A stretch of 64,000 nucleotides of DNA from Trissonchulus latispiculum (lineage: Eukaryota > Nematoda > Enoplea > Enoplida > Ironidae), in assembly GCA_030248195.1 (NCBI GenBank), contig JASAND010021268.1:62001-126000 (forward strand). Reading direction: 5' to 3'. The notes beneath the pieces were generated by a model. That model ran no database searches and was not told the DNA's origin. It saw only the letters and a program-made list of their open reading frames with translations. Position 1 is the first letter of the stretch, and each line of letters starts with the position of its first letter. Of the stretch, positions 1-10,869 are shown piece by piece. Position numbers and translations under genes: made by a program.

Positions 1-2214
1 ATGTAAACGACCATTAACGTTAAGTTGGTCGAAGAATTGCTTGGACATCAAGCAAATATTAGCACCTGTGTCCAACAGGGCTAGAGTCTTGATGCCCTTC
101 ACCTCCACTATAACGTACGGGCTTTTCTTCAAAGCTATATGGGTACATTGAGAAACGAAAAACGGTACCGTCCCATTCAAAACAGAGAGTACCGCTCTGT
201 TTAGGTGTTTATTTGGAGTAGTGGGTTGCCCACTAGCTTCCTCACTGTCACTTGCTTCCGCATCCAGGTTAAACTCGACTCGTCTGCCTGGGGTGAGCGC
301 AGCCCGAAGTTGTTCTTCTAGATCCCAGATGCCATACTTATCCCCAAGATCAGTAGAAGTCACTTCTTGCTGATTGACCGGGGTTGCGCCTTTTTCCGCT
401 GAATTCGCTGTTATATCAGCCACTTCTGGGGTTGTTACTGTAGTGCCCGTTTGCTGGACTGTAGCGCCCTCCACTTCAGCGGAAGTAACTTCCTGCTGAA
501 TAGGTGTGGGATCCTCTTCCAACGGCGTACTGTCCAGTACTATAATCTCGTTCGGGTCATTAAGTCGTACGCCACGTCTGCCTTTCCTAGGCTGTGGGGG
601 GTCCTCGGACCAAATGGGTTGGTCCGGTTCACGGAGCACTCCCTTTTGTTGGAGCTCCAGTGTACGCTCGTAGTCCTTTTGGGCGAATTCCGCTAAGAGT
701 TGTTCAAACTCTTGCATGGACTGGCGTACCTGGTCCGTCACGGACATTACGTTCACGGACAATTGTTGGATCTGTTCCCCAATAGACTGGGCTACCACGT
801 GGGCCTGCTCGACTGCTTGTGTCACGACTGCCCAGCCATGTCTAATAGGCGCATAGTCCTGGACTTCTAGCAGAGCGAATCTGTTCTGAGTGGGAACCGC
901 TGCCCGCTCAGTACCTGAGGAGGCTTTTGACTTCCGAGTTACTTGTTCCCATTCGCCGTCCGTGTCTTTTCGAAGTTTCAACGGCGTTACTGGTGTACCT
1001 CCAGTACCGTGAACTTCAACAGGGGCAAGAGTTAATCCTGAACCCTCTGTTTCATCATCCGAGGCGTCACTTTCCGTGAGTTCTCGCCTTGTTGGGTTAT
1101 TGGCCGTGGCCCAAGGCTGTAAGTTGCCTCCCCGTTGCGGAGGAGATGCATCAGTGACCACTATTCTGGGTGGTTTTCGTTTGCCCGCTGGAGTCTCGGG
1201 TACCACCTGGGTAGAGGTAGAAATGCCAGCTACTGGGGTATCCCCAGTGCTTACTGATGAAAGCCCATTACCCGTAGGTTGGCTGTCCCCAGGGCTTTTA
1301 GCTTGCTCCCCATTTACAGGGGCCTGGTCTTCCCCAGGGCTTTTGCGATTAGCCCCTACCTCAGGCTGGTCCTCGGTTTCCGACAGGGCCCAGCGCCGCA
1401 ACGGTACTAGAACTCTGATCGGATCTGTTTGAACCTCCTTGGATGTTGAGGTCTTACGTTGCCTCCGAGTCGTACCCGTCCCGGGTTGCCTGGCGCGGGT
1501 TTGAGCTGCCATGACGGCGTTATTTTCCTGCCACTTCATGGCCTTTCGTATGCTATTAAGCATATTCCATTCCGTTCCGGGTGCTCGCTTCCATTTCTTT
1601 CGAGCAGGCACGTTATAATTGCGTTCGGAGGCTCCTCCATCCCCGAAGGGTTTCACTTCCTTGCGCCATCTATTCCAATATTTGTATGGCCGCAGGTTAC
1701 CTTCGCCATCATAGATGACATCGCCCCCATCGGGGAAGCCACCATTAGCTAGGACCACTTCCTCAGTTGGAAACCATTCGGCCCGTCGCCGCACCTGCTT
1801 GCAGGATTTGCACGGGCACTTCCACGGGTTCACATCCTGATCTGTGTCTTTATTCAAATACAGGCACACAGGTTCCCGCTTTGCTTTGCAGGCCTTACAT
1901 TTACATTTCCATTGATTCAATGCTTGGGTCGCCCGAGCATTAAGTTCGAGAATTGGGTGAAGGTATTCTTTGTCTGGGAGGGGGTCAGCCCCTTCCAGAT
2001 GTTCGGCATCGCTATCACTCTCGGAGTCACTACTCCAGATGCCGCCACGGTTCCAGCAGGGATCGTTCTTAATTGAGTAAATCATGTCAACAAGGTTAGT
2101 ACTAGTTGCTTGCACCGCACAGACCATTCCGCCAGACGGGTTTGCCGGTGCGGGACACGGGTCCAGGTCTACTGCCCGCGTCCCGCCTCCTCGTTTCCCT
2201 GCTCTGGGAAACCT
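1..2214 (-). CDS. pol: Retrotransposon Pol, N-terminal part with aspartic protease (runs off window)
   Basis: The minus strand is open without a stop from 2214 to base 1, overlapping the end of gag by 46 nt in the -1 frame. Near the window edge (about 130-1) it reads a retropepsin-like segment with ALLDTGANICLMS, the DTGA active-site signature of retroviral and LTR-retrotransposon aspartic proteases. About 650 residues precede the protease. They include two Cys-rich patches (CKCKACKAK and CPCKSCKQ, about 1800-1910), a basic segment, and a long Pro/Thr/Glu-rich stretch. Reverse transcriptase, RNase H and integrase would lie to the left, outside the window. No AUG is needed if translation enters by frameshift from gag. 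The protease signature and the overlap with gag make the Pol call firm. The clade (Ty3/gypsy or other) cannot be fixed without the RT. Confidence 0.88.
2150..2199 (-). promoter_or_regulatory. Programmed -1 ribosomal frameshift signal between gag and pol
   Basis: Near the end of gag, in the gag frame, the minus strand reads G GGA AAC (2199-2193), a canonical slippery heptamer of the X XXY YYZ type. Six bases later a 12-bp stem begins: GCGGGACGCGGG (2186-2175) pairs with CCCGTGTCCCGC (2161-2150), with one G-U pair and a 13-nt loop. Slipping back one base enters exactly the frame that stays open through the protease. The gag stop codon lies in the loop. Loop bases TAGAC could pair with GTCTG downstream (about 2138) to make a pseudoknot, which is a guess. 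A second, weaker heptamer T TTC CCA lies a few codons upstream. Confidence 0.85.
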
Positions 2215-4748
2215 TCATACCGGCGTGGGCCCACATAACCTCTGCTTATAGAGCGCGGCCGCACCGGCTGCCTCTGCTGCTGGCCTTGCTGGGCCTGTTG
2301 GCCTTGCTGCCTTTGTGGGTCCTGTTGGCTGCGGAAGTCTTGATTCCGCTGGCCCTGATTGCGCTGATCCCGGTCGTAGCGACTCCGGGCAGGGGGGTTA
2401 CCCTCCTGATCGCGCACGCCGTACCGTGTGTGGACATTACCCCTTGCCTGGTTCTGGTCCTGGTTCTGGTTCTGGCCGTTCTGGCTCAGATACTGCAGGT
2501 AGTCTGGGCATTGTTGCTGTCTATGCCCCACTAGACCGCAATACCAACACCTGCCCGGTGCCTGACGTGGGGGTGGTCGCTCGTCGTTGCGCTGATAACC
2601 TTGGTTGCGACCCTGGTTCGGCTGCGCTAGTTGCTGTTGATTCTGCTGGCTCCGCTGGTTCTGCTGGGGTCTCCCCTGCTGAACGTTGTTACATTGTGGA
2701 CCCTGACTTTGGGCACTAAAGACCGTAACGGCCTGTTCCCGGTCCAACTCCACCTGAACCGACTCTACGATATGTAGAGCTCGAGTTATTAGGTCGTTCT
2801 CCCGGACATGAGGCCAAAATTGGATGTCCGCCAGCGGAGCAGCCATTCTAGAGCGCAGCTCAGACTTCAAGCCTCGTTTGAACTGAGCAACCACCTTCTT
2901 TTCCCGATCGAACCCAGGTTCGAACGGAAATGCCTGAACCGCTAGCAAGCGTAACGCTGCCATATAATCGTGCGGTTTTTCCTGCGGTTCCTGCATTCGA
3001 CTGTAGAACTGCTCCGCATACTGCTCCGTTGTTACCGGCAATGGCTCATACAATTGTCGGATTCTAGTCACTAGATCCTCAAAGGTATCGGGTGGACATG
3101 GAGTCATAGACTCCTTAACCTTATCATCTAACAATGTCCACAGAATTCTATACTTCATGTTAGAGGGTACGTCATGTACCTTGACTGTTGTTTCAAAGTT
3201 AGCGAGCCAGCTGGTAAACTTGATATTACTCTGCGATCCTTGAAAGGGCCTAACCCCTTTGAAGCCTTTCAGGTACTCCCCCAGATGCTTGAAGCTCTCA
3301 TATGACGACGGCTCTCGGGTCTCGCGAGTTTGCGGTCGTTCCGACCGTTCTCGACGGGGCGCACTGTATTCCCGTTCACGGGAATACCGGCGAGGACTCG
3401 ACATCCGCTGTACCGGCGGTGGAGACTGATGGGCCCGGGACGAGGTTCTAGATTGATGAGAGTATTCCCTTCGACGGCGGGGTGATTCCCTGATTGGTCC
3501 CCTCATCTGGTCATCAGATGAGTCTAGGTCGATTATGGGCGGAGCTCTCCGTTCGTTCCCTCGACCACGATAGACGGGCTCCGGACTCGGATGTCTCGTC
3601 AGCGGGGGCTGTCCCATCTGATATGGGGGCGCGCCCGCATTCGGATCCTCTCTAGGAGTAGGCCACAGCCGGAGCAGCTCAATACATACCCGCGGAAACG
3701 TCTGCTCCAATGCTTCCCATGTTTCCATCGGAAGCCCTGCTATCCATGCTGTCATAAGCCCACGAATCACGCTGTATTCTCGGCTGGTCATATCACGTAT
3801 CCGAAACATTCCCTCCGTATCCCGTCGCGGGACCGGGAGCTGAGGGGGGGCCGGGGTTGGGTCCCGCAACGGGACCACCCAGTCGTCCATCGGTCCACGT
3901 ACCCGTGGTTTCCGGTCAGGTTCCGGGTCGGGGTCATTACCGCCCGGCCGTTGGCTACTGATTGCTCGTTTCGGATACTTTACCCTAGTTAAGTCTATAT
4001 GCGCTGTAGACCGGAATCGCTGTACCGGAGCCGCCGGTTCACTAGGTCCCGGAGCTCTGGGGTTATCCTTCTGTTGTAGTTTAGGGCGAGTATATGGCAA
4101 AAATGGCATAATGCCGGGCTGGCGGCGCATAACCGTGCTGTCCGAGCCCAGTCGTGGGCGCTGCTGGAATAATTCCAGTTCCAGTTGAGTTAAAAAGTCA
4201 CGTAAATCCTTTATGTCCGACATATCCGGCAGAGACCGTCCCGGTACATCTGCACCAGTCTCCTGCCGCCGGAGGTCAGCTCCGAAGCGGGCTAGCTTGC
4301 GTCGGACATATTCCAGTTGGTCATGAATGGTTGCCTGTTCATCCCAGTCATCTTCACTGGGTTCTTCTGATATCGGGGATTGAAATTCGCCTGGGTTATT
4401 AGAGGTCCCGTCCTCATGTTGGGCATCCGGGTCACCCGGGTCCAAAGCGTCTTCATCAACCTCTTGTTTAGAAGAGGCTTTATTCTTAGCCGTATCAGAC
4501 CTGAGCACTGGTCTGCTAGATGCTGCACCGTCAAGCTCTTGGCTTGAGGGTGCCCGGCTAGACGCTGATTGAGTAGAGGAACTCTTGCTCAATGCTGACT
4601 GGCTTGATGTGAGCCGCCCAAAACCGTGCTGCTTTAAAGGCCTTGTATCCGTCGAGTCACTCGAGCTAGTCGGATCACCCGGCTTAGCTGAGGCCTTAGA
4701 TGATTTCGCAGGAGACCGCAAAACCGACATTATTACAGTTAGTCGCAC
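2169..4748 (-). CDS. gag: Retrotransposon Gag polyprotein with CCHC zinc knuckle
   Basis: This 859-residue protein has the layout of an LTR-retrotransposon Gag. Residues 1-480 are Ser/Pro/Arg-rich and look disordered. A retrotransposon-gag capsid-like region lies at about 480-650, around FKGVRPFQGSQ and the YRILWTLLDD block. A CX2CX4HX4C zinc knuckle (CWYCGLVGHRQQQC) lies at about 733-746. The tail is very Gln/Asn/Arg-rich, typical of nucleocapsid. Gag packages the element RNA and builds the particle. The reading frame is intact, so the element is probably young. Its GC content is clearly higher than that of the flanks. The first ATG is at 4748; a second ATG six codons later (MSVLRSP) is an equally possible start. 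Pol follows by -1 frameshift. Confidence 0.93.
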   Translation of the reverse strand: MRLTVIMSVLRSPAKSSKASAKPGDPTSSSDSTDTRPLKQHGFGRLTSSQSALSKSSSTQSASSRAPSSQELDGAASSRPVLRSDTAKNKASSKQEVDEDALDPGDPDAQHEDGTSNNPGEFQSPISEEPSEDDWDEQATIHDQLEYVRRKLARFGADLRRQETGADVPGRSLPDMSDIKDLRDFLTQLELELFQQRPRLGSDSTVMRRQPGIMPFLPYTRPKLQQKDNPRAPGPSEPAAPVQRFRSTAHIDLTRVKYPKRAISSQRPGGNDPDPEPDRKPRVRGPMDDWVVPLRDPTPAPPQLPVPRRDTEGMFRIRDMTSREYSVIRGLMTAWIAGLPMETWEALEQTFPRVCIELLRLWPTPREDPNAGAPPYQMGQPPLTRHPSPEPVYRGRGNERRAPPIIDLDSSDDQMRGPIRESPRRRREYSHQSRTSSRAHQSPPPVQRMSSPRRYSREREYSAPRRERSERPQTRETREPSSYESFKHLGEYLKGFKGVRPFQGSQSNIKFTSWLANFETTVKVHDVPSNMKYRILWTLLDDKVKESMTPCPPDTFEDLVTRIRQLYEPLPVTTEQYAEQFYSRMQEPQEKPHDYMAALRLLAVQAFPFEPGFDREKKVVAQFKRGLKSELRSRMAAPLADIQFWPHVRENDLITRALHIVESVQVELDREQAVTVFSAQSQGPQCNNVQQGRPQQNQRSQQNQQQLAQPNQGRNQGYQRNDERPPPRQAPGRCWYCGLVGHRQQQCPDYLQYLSQNGQNQNQDQNQARGNVHTRYGVRDQEGNPPARSRYDRDQRNQGQRNQDFRSQQDPQRQQGQQAQQGQQQRQPVRPRSISRGYVGPRRYEGFPEQGNEEAGRGQ

Positions 4749-5930
4749 GCAACGTGGTCTAACTAATTATCAGTGTATACGTACCGTGTACACTGCTCCG
4801 AGAATACCGGTAAAAATGCAGTAAAACGCAGAGAAGAATTCAGAAAAAACTGGATGAGATCAGAAAAATTATTTAAAAACAAAGACCTATAAAAAGAACA
4901 GAACCGAAGAAAAAATTACTAAAAACTAGATAAAAATAAAAATAAGGTCGTGGACTGGCAGCCTAATGTAAAGTTGGAAGTGTACGAACAACCAAACTTT
5001 ACGAGTGGGAAACTGTGCACAAGGGTAACGTCGAACCTGGAGGAGATGTAGTTCCAGTCGACCTAACTAACCTCGCCAAATACTACCTAAGTGAAACCTA
5101 CCGAACGGATTTAAACCGCCGATGAAGAGCAAAGACTCAATTAGAAACCTACCCCAAATTTGCTGAAAAATGCACACTTAAACAAACTAACTACCTACCC
5201 AATAAATTCTTAGAAAAAGCCCTACTTACCGAACATACAATTCTAATACAAAAACCTAAACTAAATAAGACACCCTAAAATGGTCTAAAAGAGACCACAT
5301 TTACTTGAAAACAGTTATGCTTGATAATGGGGCGAACCCCGAAAATGCGTACAATAAATTTTGAAAGCAAATTACAGAGTACAAAGTAGCCTAACTAAAC
5401 AGTGAAGCAACAATAGAGCGTAAAAATACAAAGTACACAGTGATTTCTATTAACCCGGGATACTACAATAAATAAACCAGAGAAAAACTACCCAAGTAAA
5501 AGAAACCTAAACTTATAGAGAAGTTTCAAAAGACTAAGAACAATAGATTTAAAAACAAATAGAGACAAGATAAATATGAAAAGTCTGGCTCAACAGGGTC
5601 AACCTGGAGCGACTAGAAGTCTAGAGGAGTAAACCCTTTAGACATATAAGGTAACTAGTAAATAAACACAGCTAATAGGGGCAGGATAAAGCACAGTAAA
5701 TATAAAGAATACAAGGGGAGCACAGATAGAAAAACACGACCGCGCACGTTAACGTCAGGACACTAGACTGACTAAGTTTTGAGACGTCTGGATAAGACCA
5801 GTTTTGAAAGAGCGTGGAAGAATTTGATTGGATAGTTTTGAGACCCCCTTGAGAAGTGAGATGCTGGGAGAGGCTTCGAGAGAAAATAGACGTCTCAACA
5901 GCGCCACCTATTGACTAGGCTGGCTGATAC
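4749..5930 (-). repeat. 5' LTR/leader region of the gag-pol retrotransposon
   Basis: This is the sequence just upstream of gag in the element's orientation. About 4940-5300 matches, with divergence, the reverse complement of about 20.30-20.65 kb. Shared blocks include the stretch around GGAGATGTAGTTCCAGTCGA and the ACCAAACTTTACG block. The outer LTR ends and the primer-binding site could not be fixed, because only one LTR lies in the window. Confidence 0.6.
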
Positions 5931-6475
5931 ACACATGCATAATTTACACATACGCACACAAACACATCTCAACTAGGAAACTTTCAACTAAATTTCAAGA
6001 CACAATTTTAACATGAATTTCACACATTATAAATTACTTTCAAAATACCATTTCTAATATTATTTCCATCCAACATAAATTCAAACACACACACATTAAT
6101 ACTTTTAGAGGACTGACGTCACGCCGCCCCATTACAGTATGCTTACAGCCTTCAAAAATTCACTTCATATAACTTCAACACCAATGTTATTTCCGTCTAA
6201 TTGCTATTTTATACTTTTTTATTCGAACACGTAGGTTGTAATAATCCTGTCATTATGAATAAGAGGACCTATTCTGTATGCTCTAATCATATAATTGGGG
6301 GGTCGGAAGGGCTCGAAAAATATAAATCCCATGGAACAACCTAGCCCACACCCACAACCATTAGAAAATCTCACTACATTATTTCAATACCGGTTTCATT
6401 TCTGCCCGATTGCTATTTGATTTATACTTTATATTTATATATTTATACTATTTATGTATAATAGTTTTGTTCCAG
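5931..6475. other. AT-rich non-coding stretch
   Basis: It lies between the retrotransposon leader and the first exon of the + strand gene. No coding signal is seen. The last bases (about 6420-6475) form a T-rich tract ending in the CAG splice acceptor of the next exon. Confidence 0.5.
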
Positions 6476-9400
6476 GGGTCCAACACTGCATGCTGCGCTC
6501 GGCTTCAGCGAACCGATCACTGCAGGATCCACCTTGAACGAGGTCAGATCTCGGCTCAACTACATCGCATTGGACTACGTGAAACCCGGATCGTTCGAGG
6601 TCCCACCCTATTGGACGGCCTCAGCAGACACTCCGCAGTCTTCCTTCAGCGACGGAGTTGAGGTAAAGATATTACATACCTGACCGGGAGGTCTAAGTTC
6701 ACCGACTCTTGTGGAGGCTAGTTTGGATTTCTCTCTCTTAGGGAACCAATTTTGCTAGCAGATTTTAACAATTTTCACAATTTTCAACAACAATAGCAAT
6801 TTTGGTATGTTTAAGGTGGTGGTATCCTTTTGCGCAGTGCTTTTGTGGTGTCTTTGAAATGCTATAACTCTCGCAAGTTTGGGAGTTGAAGGGAGCTTTA
6901 TACATTGTGTTAAAGCTTATAATCGGGACATCAACATTAGGTTACGAAACATCGATTTCTCAAAACTGAAGCATGGGCCAAAACTTCTTTTTGTGCCACG
7001 ATATGAAGGGCATATGGACCGAGGGACGTTTTTTAGATTTGACTCAGCAAATCTTAACGATCAAGAAAATCGGCCAAATGCAAGGTAACACGAAATTTCG
7101 CAACTTAGCGTTAAGTTTTCATGCTACTCGACGCGTTTTAGCCCAAGCCAAGAAAAACATCCCTCCGCAGAAAGGCGAATCCGCAGACTCGAAATCTGCC
7201 AAAAATCTCCGAAATCCGTCGAGTAGTTTTGAGAAATCGATGTTCAAAACAAAATAACCACAGTTTCGCCAATATGGCTTTTACTAGGCCAAATCTCTAG
7301 CTTAACGCAATAATGTCCGGCTAATAGGCATTCATAAATATACATTTGGACGATGTATCGATTGAGTATAAATAAGCCAACTTTGTCCTTAACATGTGGC
7401 AGTAATTTTCAAAAAACTGATTTCCTCAAAAATGGCCAGTTTTTGACCCTCAAAACAGTTTTTTGCTTATACTGACTTAGCCACTGGAGATAGCTCAAAG
7501 GTTGTAAAAGCGAAAATGTTCATTTCGGTGTCTTCTTTCCAGCCATAGCATCCAATCCCGTGTCTTGTGTTGCACCTTAAGCAAACTTGTAGTGATGTCT
7601 CGCAAAAAGTTCTGGTCTTTCCCGTCTAATGACCACCCCAGTGCTAAGACCTTAAAATTTCGTCTATAAAGTTAAAATTAGAGCAAAATTTGGTATGGGT
7701 ATGTTTTTAACCACGCTAAATGCCAAATTCGATTTTGCATTCCATAACCGAAAAAGTTATTGTAGCTGATTTTGCTGAAATCTTGCATACAGGGTTTTGT
7801 TTGGGGTCGCAGAACACGAGTCTGAAGTCCGGTTTCGATTCAGCTTTTCACTCATTCACTCACTCACATTCAGCTCACTGCAAGCTTACATTTAAGCTTC
7901 ATTTAAACATTACAGCTTACATTTAAACTTCAGCTTTGTAGTGAGGGTAACGAAAATCTGACTCCAATAACTTCAGATTCGTTTTCTACGACCCAGAAAC
8001 ACCCTTTGTGTAACGTTTCAGCAAAATCAGCAACAAAAATTTTTTATTGGTCCCTCCTTGCGAATAGAAAAAATTGAATTTCGCAAAATCGAAACGTTTT
8101 GCGATATCTGAATTGTCGAAAACGTACCCATACCAGAGATGAAACCGGGTCACCGGGTCACCGGGTCACCGGGTCAGTTCGGGTCACTATATGGACCGGG
8201 TCACCGGGTCACCGGGTCAGGAGCTCTGACCCGGTCTTGACCCGGTAATTTTTGATTGGGGCATTTTTTTGCTGTTATAGCATATCTTTCAGAGCTTTTA
8301 CCAGTTTTTGCCAACTGAAAACTTCAATAATTACTCGAAAACTAGCAACAGAAATATTCTTAGCTTAATCGTGTAGTTTTTTTATATGCTTGTCGCTGTA
8401 GCTGTCGCTGTCCTCATAATATTAGCAATGTCATGTCAAGCTTAGATAGTTTTGAAACTACAATGATTGCTTTGAATCTTAACTACAAAATTAATATTAT
8501 TACATGGGCCCTGAGAGTCTGAAATTTTTAGTTTAAAATCTAAAATTCTCCATGCTCCGTCTACTGTAAGTGATTTTTCACTGATGCTATCATTTTTGGA
8601 GAAGTTCAGGCTGTGTGTTCAAATCTCATTAAGAAGAAAAATGTCAGCAAAACAACGTTTACAGATTCTGACTTTTGCTTTGCATTTTTTTGCAATTGTT
8701 ATGGCTTACTATCTTTACGAACTAATGGAGTTGTGATTGATTTTATTTATAGAGTATATTGCCTGAATCCTAGCCAAAAGCAAGAATACATATTTCATCT
8801 CCGCTGGGTGAAACCTCAACCGTGTACAACTAAATAAAATATTTTACGAAAATATATAGCGTCAGTCACTCTCAGTCACAGTACCACTGAAGCAGGACCT
8901 AGGAGAGAGAAGGGAAGAGGGATGTTCAGCTTATGACTCAGGGTTAGAGATGAGGACGAGCCGAGATTTTCCGGCTCGGCTGGGCTCGGCTCGGGAGAAA
9001 ATGTGGTCGGCTCGGCTCGGCTCGGCTCGGCTCGGTAGAATATTGAAGTGGGTCGGCTCGGCTCGGCTCGGCTCGCCCAGCTTGAAATTTGAAATTTGAC
9101 CGATTGCACCGAATTGTGGATTTTCTACGTTGTCTTAGACAAAAGGCCTGAAAACAGCTGTCTAGCTTTTGTGTATCAGTGTGAATCACCAAAATTCCAT
9201 TATTGACGAAACACTGCGAGCTGCAGATTCCACGATTATACGGTTTAATTATATTGATATTTGGCAAATGTATATATATTCTACGAAAATGGGCGGGCAC
9301 CCATTCGTCTTGTTTTGCATAAAATTTATTATTTTATTCTATGTATACAATATGGAAAGGAGCCATGGATAAAGGCCGAAAAAATCAGAAATAAACTTTT

Positions 9401-10868
9401 TGTTTTCCGCAGTCTTTAGAAAAGGCATAATCTGATAAATAGCAAAATGCTTGAGAACTCAACAATAAAATTCAGAATTCTTTTGCATTATTTTTAAATT
9501 TAAAAAAAATTTCAAATCCTCTAATTGCTCTCTGCCGATCGTAGCCATAAATCGTAGTCAATTGTAATTACGCAAAATAATTTTAAACTCTAAATTAATA
9601 GTAAGTATTTCTGGTATATAATCAGAAGTTTAACAACCTTTTCTGCTATGTGATAAATTACTACAAAAACCCAAAGCAGCAGTAGTAAGACAATGCAAAT
9701 TTTAATTGTGATATTTACCAAATATGCTACGTTGAAATAATTAAGTCAAAACGTTTCTTTCTAACTACACCATACATAAGTTTACTTCAAGCACAGCCTA
9801 ACGTTTAAACTAAGTTGGCGTGGAAATAAGATATGAATAAAGACAAGGAAAACAGAAAGTTAGACGACAAAGTTGTAAACAGAAAACAGAATTTGTTGGC
9901 TATTTTGTTTGAACAAATTCACAAGTAATTACAGTGAACTTAAAATTTTTCAATAGGGTCGGCTCGGCTCGGCTCGGCTCGGAGTTTCAATTCTCCGGCT
10001 CGGCTCGGCTCGGCTCGGGAGAAATTGTTGCCGGCTCGGCTCGGGAGAAATTGTTGCCGGCTCGGCTCGGGAGAAATTGTTGCCGGCTCGGCTCGGCCCG
10101 GATGGCGAGACGCGCCGCGCCGAGCCGAGCCGCGAGCCAAAATCCTCATCTCTACTCAGGGTTGAAAGTAAAGTATTGGCCCAGCCGTCGATCGAACCAT
10201 TGAAACTGTTATTTAGGAAAATCCTGTAAATTAATAAATACGGGTTTTAATCAATGAATACGGTACCATCTAATCGGCTATAGTCAATAGAAATTGCTAG
10301 CGTAATATTATGCTTTCGTAAAAAAACCAAAAAAATAGACGCAACACCACCAGGAAACCATTTCTAGGCAGTGTATGATTCTGTAGCAATGGTACTTGAT
10401 GATCAGTCATTCAGTTGCTCAATTACGTAGATTACTGGCCTCCATAAAATGAACCCTACTGGCCTCCATAAAATGAACCCTAACACAGATAAGATTAGCA
10501 CAAAAATACACAGATTTCGGTAATCTAATGTAGCTCTTCTACCAGGGCTGGAGGACCAGGAAGAAACCAAGTCCACCGACGGGACAAGCTGAACTCCCAT
10601 ATTAGGCTTATCAATCTTTCCTATGCCGGCTTCCCTTACACTAACTATGCTTCCGTTTAACATGGCTTCATGCATTTTTTAGATTGTGTCATTCAATGGA
10701 CAGGACATAACGCTGGAGGTCCGGACCCGGATTTATGCCATCAACGGACGCCGACTTGATGTGGCGCCAATCCCGGATCGAGGTGCGGAACCGGGAACCT
10801 ACTTCAGCGCCACAAAAGACTTCCAGCTCTACCTGAAGTTGAATGCTCTGATCAGATTTGCTGAGTGA
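6476..10868 (+). CDS. Last two exons of an unrecognised protein-coding gene
   Basis: Two exons fit together. Exon A is 6476-6662, after TTGTTCCAG and before GTAAAG, with one base carried in and phase 0 out. It reads around TLHAALGFSEPIT and LNYIALDYVKPGSFEVPP. Exon B is 10683-10868, after a T-run and AG, phase 0 in. It reads around SFNGQDITLEVRTRIYAING and ends at TGA after LNALIRFAE. Both are richer in GC than their flanks and have coding-like codon use. Junction phases agree. I do not recognise the family. No membrane segment or catalytic motif is evident. Earlier exons must lie upstream, possibly left of the window, so the gag-pol element would sit in an intron of this gene. The 4-kb intron holds several repeats. 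Confidence 0.6.
6803..7640. repeat. Repeat family starting TTAAGGTGGTGGTATCC, copy 1
   Basis: It begins at about 6809 with TTTAAGGTGGTGGTATCCTT and continues through blocks shared with 27804-29110, such as TTTTTGTGCCACGATATGAA and GCCATAGCATCCAATCCCG. Parts also match 56560-57110. It is non-coding. The TTAA at the end suggests a TTAA-targeting DNA transposon family, but no matching right end was found here. Confidence 0.6.
7680..8140. repeat. Inverted-repeat element (CCCATACCAAATTTTAG family)
   Basis: The left end (about 7684-7712, AAAATTTGGTATGGGTATG) is the inverse of the right end (about 8113-8135, GAAAACGTACCCATACCA). Related ends occur at 16200-16275 and about 35130-35170. Short and non-coding, it is probably a MITE. 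Confidence 0.5.
8143..8250. repeat. GGGTCACC motif array at a hAT-like end
   Basis: CAGAGATGAAACC, a hAT-like end resembling those at 8945 and 30126, is followed by tandem CACCGGGT units and then inverted GACCCGGT units. It interrupts the preceding repeat right after CCCATAC. No matching right end was found, so it may be truncated. Confidence 0.5.
8872..10200 (-). mobile_element. tRNA-Arg-type SINE fragment split by a MITE
   Basis: Bases 8872-8944 and 10155-10200 are two halves of the SINE seen intact at 32.1-33.3 kb, in reverse. The left half matches its CTCTTCCCTTCTCTC tail region and the right half its TTGGCCCAGCC segment. The 8945-10154 MITE sits between them. Confidence 0.65.
8945..10154. 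mobile_element. hAT-like MITE with GGCTC arrays
   Basis: This element is about 1.2 kb. The ends are TAGAGATGAGGA and its inverse TCCTCATCTCTA. An 8-bp target duplication CTCAGGGT lies at 8937-8944 and 10155-10162. Tandem GGCTC units fill 8955-9075 and 9958-10135; in the right array they are spaced by GAGAAATTGTTGCC. The middle is AT-rich with no transposase. The 8-bp duplication and the YARNG-type end point to the hAT superfamily. Confidence 0.8.
10540..10672 (-). mobile_element. tRNA-Arg-type SINE fragment
   Basis: Reverse-orientation pieces of the 32-33 kb SINE: a diverged copy of its CTACCAGGGCTGG region and the TATCAATCTTTCCTATGCC segment. It ends just before exon B of the + strand gene. 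Confidence 0.55.
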
Positions 10869-10869
10869 A

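Noticed and set aside
2106..2719. Plus-strand frames over gag and pol
   Set aside because: They are antisense shadows of the GC-rich gag and pol frames.
8876..10203. Reading frames with RAEPSRAEPSR-type repeats
   Set aside because: Caused by the GGCTC array of the MITE.
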